The notes under the pieces: generated by a model
Databases searched by the model: none
The model's input: only the letters and a program-made list of their open reading frames with translations
Told to the model about the DNA's origin: nothing
Source: Pseudomonadota bacterium
GTDB taxonomy: Bacteria > Myxococcota > Polyangia > Polyangiales > Polyangiaceae
Length of the DNA stretch: 5,601 nt
Direction: 5' to 3'
NCBI GenBank assembly: GCA_023419055.1
Contig: JAEZYO010000671.1
Location: 1-5,601, forward strand
Program-made: the position numbers and the translations under genes
Part shown: in pieces, positions 1 through 5,073 of the stretch
Layout of the letters: each line of letters starts with the position of its first letter
Numbering within the stretch: the first letter of the stretch is position 1

Positions 1-1
1 G

Positions 2-433
2 CGCTGCTCCTGGGTGGTCGGCGTGGCCGGGAATCACGACCTCTTCGGCTCCGAGGAGGATCTCCGCGGCTTCACGGCTCGACCGAACATTCACCTCCTC
101 GACGGTGAAACGGCGGAGCTCGGAAGCACGCGCTTCGGCGGGGTCGGTTACGTCATCGGAGACCCTGGCAAGACCGGGCGCCGCGATCGCGACGACTACC
201 TGGCCGCGCTGAGCCTCGTCCTCGAGCAAAGGCCGGAGATCCTCGTCCTCCATTCTGGCCCGCCTGGTGACACGACACAGCGAGGCAGCGCCGAGATCCT
301 CGACGCCTTGTCGAGCGCTCCTCCAGCGCTCGTCATCTGCGGGCATTGTCACTGGGATTCGCCGCTACACGAGCTCGACAACGGCTCGCAGATCCTCAAC
401 GTCGACGGTCGAGGCGTGCTCCTCTCCCGATAG
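2..433 (+). CDS. Metallophosphoesterase, C-terminal part (5' end outside window)
   Basis: The reading frame is open from the left window edge and ends at TAG 431-433. The visible part contains three metal-site signatures of the calcineurin-like metallophosphoesterase superfamily, in the usual order. These are GNHD near the start (VAGNHDLFG), a middle His in VLHSGPPGD, and the C-terminal GHCH in VICGHCHWD. The family binds two divalent metal ions and hydrolyses phosphomono- or diesters, and these motifs supply the Asn/His ligands. The N-terminal DxH and GD motifs should lie just upstream of the window, so the protein is truncated by the window and not by mutation. A GTG at 14 lies inside the fold and is not a plausible start. 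The substrate cannot be told from what is visible; there is no signal peptide or membrane segment in this part. It converges with the Pth2 gene, with only 15 bp between the two stop codons. Confidence 0.85.
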   Translation, partial: RCSWVVGVAGNHDLFGSEEDLRGFTARPNIHLLDGETAELGSTRFGGVGYVIGDPGKTGRRDRDDYLAALSLVLEQRPEILVLHSGPPGDTTQRGSAEILDALSSAPPALVICGHCHWDSPLHELDNGSQILNVDGRGVLLSR

Positions 434-435
434 CG

Positions 436-457
436 TTACAGAAGAGCCTTACAGAAG
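436..457. repeat. 9-bp direct repeat spanning the Pth2 stop codon
   Basis: TTACAGAAG occurs at 436-444 and again at 449-457, 13 bp apart. On the minus strand this reads CTTCTGTAA twice, so the last two sense codons and the stop of pth2 are duplicated just behind the real stop. It looks like a small tandem duplication in the gap between two convergent genes. No hairpin or T-run makes it a terminator. Confidence 0.6.
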
Positions 458-844
458 GGGGAGGGCGCCGGTGATGGCGTCGACGTCTTCCACCCACGCC
501 GGGCCGACGGCGCAGCACGTCTTCGTGGGCACTCCGTGGAACTCGGTTTGTCCCGCGTCCGTGATGAGCGCCACCGGAACTCCGGCGAGCTTTGCCCGCT
601 CGACGACGGCGAGGAGGGCTTCTTCCGAGTCGACGGAGACGCACACCTTCGTGAAGCGCCCCGTGAGCCACGCCGCCATCGGCTCGGTCATCGTGATCGC
701 GTACGTCGTTCGCGCCTCGTCCGCCGCGCCTGCCTGAAGAATGACGCGCATCGAGGCGTGCGCCCCCTGGGCGATCATCTTCCCCTTGCGCATGTTGAGG
801 TCCTTCCTCATCACGATCACCTGCTTGGCGCTTCGGGGCTCCAT
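449..844 (-). CDS. pth2: Peptidyl-tRNA hydrolase, Pth2 family
   Basis: This 131-residue protein matches the Pth2 fold from end to end. It has an N-terminal strand and loop KQVIVMRKDLNM (7-18) and the KGK..AQGAHA segment (20-30). It continues with KVCVSVDSEEALL (66-78), the ITDAGQT motif (94-100), and a C-terminal CAVGPAWVEDVDAITGALPL (111-130) typical of the family. Pth2 enzymes cleave the ester bond between peptide and tRNA in prematurely released peptidyl-tRNA, recycling tRNA in the cytoplasm. Residues expected at the active site are present: the lysines of KGK, Asp96 and Thr100 of DAGxT, and Thr107. Pth2 is the archaeal/eukaryotic type, whereas bacteria normally rely on the unrelated Pth1, so this is probably a second enzyme or has a specialised role. 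The ATG at 844 is chosen because the first beta strand starts seven residues later. No Shine-Dalgarno sequence is visible; a TACCCT element ends 6 nt upstream. PTRHD1-like relatives of uncertain activity are the main alternative. Confidence 0.85.
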   Translation of the reverse strand: MEPRSAKQVIVMRKDLNMRKGKMIAQGAHASMRVILQAGAADEARTTYAITMTEPMAAWLTGRFTKVCVSVDSEEALLAVVERAKLAGVPVALITDAGQTEFHGVPTKTCCAVGPAWVEDVDAITGALPLL

Positions 845-850
845 GCCGCG

Positions 851-856
851 AGGGTA
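851..856 (-). promoter_or_regulatory. Candidate -10 element of pth2 (TACCCT)
   Basis: On the minus strand TACCCT ends 6 nt before the pth2 ATG. It fits the TAnnnT pattern seen before three other genes here. That spacing would put the transcript start at or next to the ATG. No convincing -35 hexamer lies 16-18 bp upstream, so the call rests on position and on the shared pattern. Confidence 0.3.
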
Positions 857-964
857 GCCGAAACGGTGGACCTCTAGAGCCCGTTATCTACGGGCACCGG
901 CGTCAAACCTTCGCCCGTACCGAGCGAGCCATCGCAATCGTCGAGCCCCTTCTCGCACGCATCG

Positions 965-1194
965 ATGTCGACGCACCGCGAGCACGGCGCGGCCGAGCAG
1001 GAGCGCATGCGTCGCGAGACGCTGCTCGATCAGCTGCGCCAGGCGATCGAGAGCAAGCAGGAAGAGCCGTGGAGCGAGACGCCCTGGAAAGCGTCTTGCA
1101 GAAGCTCTGCGCCAAGCGGGCGTTCGAAGCGCCTTCCGGCGGTAACGCGGGCGGTTGGGTTTCTCGACTCTTCGAGAAACCGCCGAAGGGCTGA
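965..1194 (+). pseudogene. Small hypothetical gene broken by a frameshift
   Basis: Two adjacent plus-strand frames look coding one after the other. From ATG 965 the frame reads MSTHREHGAAEQERMRRETL and on to about EEPW (ending near 1072), with almost every codon ending in G or C. It then degenerates into Ser/Arg-rich sequence. The neighbouring frame takes over near 1075 with RDALESVLQKLCAKRAFEAP and ends in VSRLFEKPPKG at TGA 1192-1194, again with G/C third positions. Joined, they would make a soluble, mostly helical, charged protein of about 75 residues. The change of frame equals loss of one base (or gain of two) around 1070-1085. No slippery heptamer is evident there, so programmed frameshifting is unlikely; a disabled gene or a sequencing error fits better. 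The family is not recognised. It lies 35 bp before the kinase ATG on the same strand and may once have been co-transcribed. The start at 965 has no clear ribosome binding site. Confidence 0.45.
1158..1181. other. Perfect 10-bp inverted repeat with 4-nt loop
   Basis: GGTTTCTCGA (1158-1167) and TCGAGAAACC (1172-1181) are exact reverse complements separated by CTCT. The hairpin falls inside the last codons of the broken small gene and 48 bp before the kinase ATG. No T-run follows on either strand, so a classical intrinsic terminator is not supported. It could stabilise or attenuate the RNA, or act as a protein-binding palindrome. Confidence 0.5.
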
Positions 1195-1214
1195 GCGTCT
1201 TCGCGCCGTCGCGG

Positions 1215-1220
1215 TATGCT
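1215..1220 (+). promoter_or_regulatory. Candidate -10 element of the kinase gene (TATGCT)
   Basis: TATGCT matches four of six positions of the TATAAT consensus and ends 9 nt before the kinase ATG. A weak -35-like CTGAGC lies 18 bp upstream (1191-1196). The distance implies a transcript start very close to the ATG, with little or no leader. This matches the lack of a Shine-Dalgarno sequence. Confidence 0.4.
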
Positions 1221-1229
1221 CGCCGCCCG

Positions 1230-2693
1230 ATGCTCCGCCGCGGTGACAAGTTCGAGCGCTACACGATCGAGGAACTGCTCGGGCATGGCGGCATGGGCCA
1301 TGTCTATCGCGCCGAAGATCCGCGGCTCGGCCGGCGCGTGGCGCTGAAGGTCATCTCCGAGGGTGTGTCGACGCCCGACGTGAAGGCGCGGCTCGTCCGC
1401 GAAGCGCGCGCTGCGGCCGCGCTCGACCACCCGAACGCGGTCGCGGTGTTCGACGTCGGCGACGACGAGGACACGCAGTACATCGTGATGGAGCTCGTGG
1501 ACGGTCGCACACTCCGGAGCGCCATCGGCGAGGCTTCCGCGCTGGAAGAGCGCCTTTCTTGGCTCGCCGACGTGGGCCGCGCCCTCTCGGCGGCGCACCA
1601 AAAGGGGCTCGTGCACCGCGACGTGAAGCCGGAGAACGTGATGATCCGGAAAGACGGGGTGGTAAAGGTGCTCGATTTCGGCATCGCTCGGCGCGAGAGC
1701 ACCCCTGTGGATCCCGGCGCTCCCACGCAGGCGAGCTTGCCGACGCTGACGGTCGAGGGCGTGAAGCTCGGCACGCCGCTCTACATGGCGCCCGAGCAGA
1801 TCCGCGGCGACCTCGTCGACGGTCGCGCGGATCAGTTCGCGTGGGGCGTGGTCGCGTACGAGCTCCTCACCGGCCGCTTGCCGTGGCGTGGTTCGGATGC
1901 GCTCGCGGCGATGGCGTCGGTGCTCACGGATCCGGTGGAGCGAAAGGCGCTCGACGCGGCGTCGGTGCCGCGCGCGGTGCAGGACGTGCTCTTGCGCGCC
2001 ATGTCCAAGCGGCCCGAGGCTCGCTTCGAGTCGATGAACGAGGCCGTCTCGGCGTTGGAAGCGGCTGCACGCGGTCAGGCGCCGAGCGTCACCCAAGCGC
2101 AGCTCTTCTCCACGAGCGAAGTGCAAGAGGTCCTCTCGCTCGCGCTCGAACGGCAAGCGCAAGGCTCGCCCAAGCTCGGCTTCGACGATCTCATCGCCGT
2201 CGCCGAAGAAGTCGGCATCGACACCGCATCGCTCCGTGCGGCCACCCGCGAGGTCCGTCAGACTTCGATCGATACCGCCAAACGCGACGCCTGGGTCCGC
2301 CGCCAGCGCCGCGACCTCGCGCGGCACGCGGGCGTTTACGCCATCGTCAACGCTGCCATCCTGGTGCTCGGGCTGGTGCTGCTGTCCTTCACGCCCTGGT
2401 GGATCTGGTTCATTCCGCTGCTCGGCTGGGGCGTCGGGCTCGCCATTCACGCGCTGGTGGCGCTCACCGCCAACGAGGACGATCGGCGAGACCACGAGGA
2501 AGGCCTGCAAATGTGGCGCGAGGGCAAGCAGCGCAAGCACGAGCGGCGCCTGGCCGAGCTGCAACGCTCCGGTCGCCCGAAGCGGCTCGAAGCCGCGGAG
2601 AAGAAGCTTCGCGTCGCCGAGACAGGTCATGATCACGCCGTAGAGGACGACGAGGCCGAAGAGCGAGCTCGGCAGAGCCGACGTCGCCGCTGA
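1230..2693 (+). CDS. Membrane-anchored Hanks-type Ser/Thr protein kinase with C-terminal 2TM domain
   Basis: A complete kinase of 487 residues. Motifs in order are the glycine loop GHGGMGHVY (18-26), Lys40 in VALKVI, a probable helix-C Glu58, the catalytic loop HRDVKPEN (129-136), DFG (149-151), GTPLYMAPE (181-189) and Arg261. All catalytic residues are present, so it should be active, transferring ATP phosphate to Ser/Thr of cytoplasmic targets. Residues 290-345 form a helical region with EEVGIDTASLRAA, a pattern often found just before 2TM domains. Residues 351-412 match the 2TM family (YAIVNAAILVLGLVLL, then WWIWFIPLLGWGVGLAIHAL), giving two membrane helices with both ends in the cytoplasm. 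The tail (415-487) is highly charged and probably coiled coil. There is no extracellular sensor domain, so any signal is cytoplasmic or within the membrane. The ATG at 1230 is preferred over an in-frame TTG at 1155, because the upstream 25 residues lie over the broken small gene and carry no kinase sequence. Confidence 0.93.
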   Translation: MLRRGDKFERYTIEELLGHGGMGHVYRAEDPRLGRRVALKVISEGVSTPDVKARLVREARAAAALDHPNAVAVFDVGDDEDTQYIVMELVDGRTLRSAIGEASALEERLSWLADVGRALSAAHQKGLVHRDVKPENVMIRKDGVVKVLDFGIARRESTPVDPGAPTQASLPTLTVEGVKLGTPLYMAPEQIRGDLVDGRADQFAWGVVAYELLTGRLPWRGSDALAAMASVLTDPVERKALDAASVPRAVQDVLLRAMSKRPEARFESMNEAVSALEAAARGQAPSVTQAQLFSTSEVQEVLSLALERQAQGSPKLGFDDLIAVAEEVGIDTASLRAATREVRQTSIDTAKRDAWVRRQRRDLARHAGVYAIVNAAILVLGLVLLSFTPWWIWFIPLLGWGVGLAIHALVALTANEDDRRDHEEGLQMWREGKQRKHERRLAELQRSGRPKRLEAAEKKLRVAETGHDHAVEDDEAEERARQSRRRR

Positions 2694-2840
2694 TCGAGCG
2701 CGTCGCGTCTGCGGCACGGCTGAACGACTGCACGCTATTTCCCGTGTTCCCAATCGCCCACCCAAGTTCCGGCGGGCATCGTCGGCTCCGAATCTTGCAT
2801 TCACACGGATTGCCCGTCATCGTGAGATCGCGGTTGGCAA

Positions 2841-2875
2841 AGAAGGGCGCAAACAAAGGTTTCCCTTCTGAAACC
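2841..2875. other. Two overlapping, mutually exclusive hairpins
   Basis: AGAAGGG (2841-2847) can pair with CCCTTCT (2863-2869). GGTTTC (2858-2863) can pair with GAAACC (2870-2875), using CCTTCT as its loop. The two stems share position 2863 and would compete. They lie about 85 bp before the nitrilase-like gene, in a 265-bp gap (2694-2958) with no other recognisable feature. No T-run follows. They matter only if a transcript crosses this region. Confidence 0.3.
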
Positions 2876-2944
2876 ATCATGGGCCAATCTGGCGGACGCT
2901 CAGTTTACCGTTCTTCTATTAACGCCCAGCGCCAGTCGGCATGG

Positions 2945-2950
2945 TAGATT
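2945..2950 (+). promoter_or_regulatory. Candidate -10 element of the nitrilase-like gene (TAGATT)
   Basis: TAGATT matches four of six positions of TATAAT and ends 8 nt before ATG 2959. This is the spacing seen at the other genes here. No good -35 lies 16-18 bp upstream. If correct, ATG 2959 and not ATG 2941 is the start, because the element lies inside the codons of the longer version. Confidence 0.35.
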
Positions 2951-2958
2951 CCGACATC

Positions 2959-4632
2959 ATGTCTGCTGCGCCGCAATCGAGCCAGCCGTCGCAAGGGACT
3001 CTAGCCTCGGTGCTCGACCAGCTGCTCCCCGGCAGCGGTCGTGACGCCAAACACTTACGCTGGCCGCCTGACGCGTTCGGCCTGTGCGCCTACCTTCTGA
3101 AGCTTTCTGGTGGCTACGTCGAGGTCATTAGAGAGTGGCCGCCGAAGCGACGACTTCGCAGCCACGGGGGATCCACGGAGTGGACTGAATGGGTAAAGGA
3201 CGTGGGCCGTCGTTGGCGCAAGGTATCAACTGACAGCCGGCGGCCAATGCCAGATGAGATAGAGGAACTCTGGGCCCTGGTCCTCAAAGAACGCCATAGT
3301 CAGCTTCAAAGATTAGGTGAGATGCGGGAGGTTCTCAGCCACCTTCTGCAGATCGTCGCGATGGCGGATGAAGCCTCGGCGGGCGCAGGCATCCCCCAGG
3401 CTGGCCCCAAGGACCCTTTCTGGCAGCGCTCATCCGAGCTGCTCGCCGGAATCAGCACCAACCAGCAGACCACGCTCAGCGCCAACCTTTCCATAGGCCA
3501 TCTCCGCGTTCTTCCGAAGCAACACTCTCCCCGCGGTGGATTGACTCTTCGCTCGCTGACGCATCACCTGGCTCTTCACGTCGGCTCCGAAGTGATGCCG
3601 TTTTGGTACACGATTCCCCATGTCACACCTAACGAGAGCGTCAATCTCCTGATTGCTCCTTGGCCTCTGAAGCTTCGCCCGAGCCAGTTCAGAGCCGCGA
3701 AAGGAGCTCTGGACAACATGCCCGAAGGGTTCGGCTTCGCGGAATTCAAACTCGATGACGATCCGGAACAAGTTACTTCTTGGTTGCGCGCCTTGATGGA
3801 GGAAGCAACGGCGACCGCTGGACGAGTCAATGGCGTGGTGTTCCCAGAAGCCGCTCTATCGATGCGTGAGTACGAGCAGGTTCGAAGCCTCGTGCTCGCG
3901 CGGGATGCTTTCTTGATTGCGGGCGTGATGCGACCCCCGAAGCGACGGAAGGAGCCCTGCTCGAACCTCATCATGTTCGATGCCAGGCATGGCATTGGAG
4001 TCGATACGCACATTGAGCAGAGCAAACACCATAGGTGGCGATTGGACCGGCCACAGATCGAAATGTATGGTCTCGGAGGCACCCTCGATCCCGCCAAGGA
4101 CTGGTGGGAACACATCGCACTCGGACCGCGCGAGGTGCACTTTGTCTCTCTCAACGAGCAGCTTTCCCTGTGCTGCCTCGTGTGCGAGGACCTGGCGCGC
4201 CAAGATCCAGTCGCTGAATTGGTCCGAAGCGTAGGCCCTAACCTCGTGGTGGCGCTCCTGATGGATGCACCGCAACTCGGCGTACGCTGGCCAGCCCGGT
4301 ATGCGACCGTGTTGGCCGATGACCCAGGCTCGTCGGTCCTAACGGTTACAAGTGCCGGGATGGTCGACCTGACGAGGCCTCCACGTTCCGCAAGAGCATC
4401 GCGCTCTGTCGGTCTGTGGAAAGACGCACGCTCGGATTTCGTCGAACTGGAGCTACCGCAAGGAGCAAGCGGTCTCGTTCTAAGTCTTTGCACGGAGATC
4501 GTGGAGGAGTGGACGGCCGATGGTCGCACCGACAAGGGGGTAACGGGATACCCTCGGCTGGGAGGTGTCCATGCCGTGTGGTCGCCTCCGGTCACACGTG
4601 AGCGCAAACGCCGCAGATCTACGCGGAACTAA
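2959..4632 (+). CDS. Nitrilase-superfamily (C-N hydrolase) protein with unrecognised N-terminal domain
   Basis: The 557-residue protein ends in a nitrilase-fold domain (about 225-475) with the full Glu-Lys-Cys triad in the right order. Glu297 lies in VVFPEAAL, Lys356 in SKHHRW, and Cys409 in LCCLVCEDLA. The CED form resembles the glutaminase domain of NAD synthetase. Such enzymes attack nitrile or amide C-N bonds through a Cys thioester. The first 220 residues are not recognised: a WPPD motif (35-38), then predicted helices rich in Trp and Arg (WTEWVKDVGRRWRK), with no signal peptide or membrane segment. Free-standing nitrilases are usually about 260-350 residues, so this is a real fusion. 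The tail is very basic (RERKRRR). Codons such as TTA, AGA and ATT are commoner than in the kinase gene, suggesting transfer. Nitrilase domains fused to reverse transcriptase occur in DRT type 1 phage defence, but no such partner is visible here. The substrate is unknown. ATG 2941 would add six residues. Confidence 0.8.
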   Translation: MSAAPQSSQPSQGTLASVLDQLLPGSGRDAKHLRWPPDAFGLCAYLLKLSGGYVEVIREWPPKRRLRSHGGSTEWTEWVKDVGRRWRKVSTDSRRPMPDEIEELWALVLKERHSQLQRLGEMREVLSHLLQIVAMADEASAGAGIPQAGPKDPFWQRSSELLAGISTNQQTTLSANLSIGHLRVLPKQHSPRGGLTLRSLTHHLALHVGSEVMPFWYTIPHVTPNESVNLLIAPWPLKLRPSQFRAAKGALDNMPEGFGFAEFKLDDDPEQVTSWLRALMEEATATAGRVNGVVFPEAALSMREYEQVRSLVLARDAFLIAGVMRPPKRRKEPCSNLIMFDARHGIGVDTHIEQSKHHRWRLDRPQIEMYGLGGTLDPAKDWWEHIALGPREVHFVSLNEQLSLCCLVCEDLARQDPVAELVRSVGPNLVVALLMDAPQLGVRWPARYATVLADDPGSSVLTVTSAGMVDLTRPPRSARASRSVGLWKDARSDFVELELPQGASGLVLSLCTEIVEEWTADGRTDKGVTGYPRLGGVHAVWSPPVTRERKRRRSTRN

Positions 4633-4653
4633 GGGTTCATCGATACGAGTAAG

Positions 4654-4682
4654 TTGACTGTGGGCGGAGCTCGCCGTAATTT
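4654..4682 (+). promoter_or_regulatory. Sigma70-type promoter of the 75-residue gene
   Basis: TTGACT (4654-4659, five of six to the -35 consensus) is followed after exactly 17 bp by TAATTT (4677-4682), which has the key T, A and final T of a -10 box. The ATG at 4690 starts 7 nt after it, so the RNA would begin at or near the A of the ATG. The TTG inside the -35 box could be misread as a start codon. It begins 21 bp after the nitrilase-like stop, so the small gene can be expressed independently. Confidence 0.6.
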
Positions 4683-4689
4683 TTCCTGG

Positions 4690-4917
4690 ATGAAGGCGTT
4701 GTCTGGTCGTGAAGCTAGCGTGCTCGCGCTCCTCGCCCAAAATCCTCGAATGGCCGAACCCGCTAAGAAGCGCGTTCTGAAGCAACTCAACGGCCAGGCG
4801 TTGACGATCGCGAAAGTTATCGTCGGCGACGAGAAGCGGGCTACCGGCAACGTCAAGGCTGCTGCCGAAGGGTTCAACACCTGGGCGAGGCGCCTATCTA
4901 CCACCGGTGGCGGCTGA
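4690..4917 (+). CDS. Small basic hypothetical protein (75 aa) next to the nitrilase-like gene
   Basis: The protein begins MKALSGREASVLALLAQN and ends WARRLSTTGGG. It is rich in Lys and Arg (AEPAKKRVLKQLN) and probably all helical, with no membrane segment. Its family is not recognised. The opening SGREASVLALLAQ faintly recalls the first helix of LuxR-type DNA-binding domains, but the rest does not follow that pattern, so nucleic-acid binding is only a guess. ATG 4690 is chosen because a good promoter lies directly before it; an in-frame TTG at 4654 would add 12 residues but is part of the -35 box. The frame is the same as that of the nitrilase-like gene and is open from its stop codon onward, so translation through the TAA at 4630-4632 would fuse the two. 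The close spacing and shared strand suggest a functional pair. Confidence 0.55.
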   Translation: MKALSGREASVLALLAQNPRMAEPAKKRVLKQLNGQALTIAKVIVGDEKRATGNVKAAAEGFNTWARRLSTTGGG

Positions 4918-4960
4918 GGGGTCGGCCGTTGGGGGGCATCAGAAGCTGCCACCAACAACT

Positions 4961-5038
4961 GCCGACGGGTCGTGATTTGTGCCGCTTGAGGCCGCCGGTG
5001 CTTCGGCCACCTGCCTAGCTCGACGTCGTGTTTGTGCC
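4961..5038. repeat. Imperfect direct repeat in the gap after the small gene
   Basis: CGAC-gg-GTCGTG-a-TTTGTGCC (within 4963-4983) recurs as CGAC-GTCGTG-TTTGTGCC (5021-5038). All 18 shared bases are in order and the copies differ only by a 2-base and a 1-base gap. They are about 56 bp apart, in a 261-bp stretch (4918-5178) that holds no convincing gene. They could be a local duplication, a target-site or attachment-site remnant, or paired binding sites. Confidence 0.45.
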
Positions 5039-5046
5039 CAGCGAGT

Positions 5047-5073
5047 AGTTGAACCACCGGGGCGGGTTCAACT
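5047..5073. other. Perfect 9-bp palindrome with 9-nt loop
   Basis: AGTTGAACC (5047-5055) and GGTTCAACT (5065-5073) are exact reverse complements. The right arm with its flank (GGGTTCAACTCTCCCGCTC) resembles the T-arm and 3' end of a tRNA, but no matching acceptor or anticodon arm is present upstream. There is no T-run on either side. It may be a hairpin between the converging small gene and the 87-codon minus-strand gene, or a recombination-site remnant. Confidence 0.45.

Noticed and set aside
1060..1090. Programmed -1 frameshift in the broken small gene
   Set aside because: No slippery heptamer of the X-XXY-YYZ type in the proper phase and no obvious stimulatory structure immediately downstream.
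1559..2632. 357-codon plus-strand frame inside the kinase gene
   Set aside because: Arg/Gly/Ala-rich low-complexity translation in another frame of a confirmed kinase.
903..2804. 633-codon minus-strand open frame opposite the kinase gene
   Set aside because: It is Arg/His/Ala-rich with no family motif and exists because the kinase codons end in G or C, which opens the antisense frame.
2841..2875. H-type RNA pseudoknot using both stems at once
   Set aside because: The stems share position 2863 and no loop remains to cross the 7-bp stem, so they can only alternate.
2744..2947. 67-codon plus-strand frame before the nitrilase-like gene
   Set aside because: Atypical composition, codon use without G/C third-position bias, no start signal, and it would overlap the proper gene start.
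3576..4607. 343-codon minus-strand frame opposite the nitrilase-like gene
   Set aside because: Ser/Thr/Arg-rich composition and no motif; the plus strand has the full nitrilase triad.
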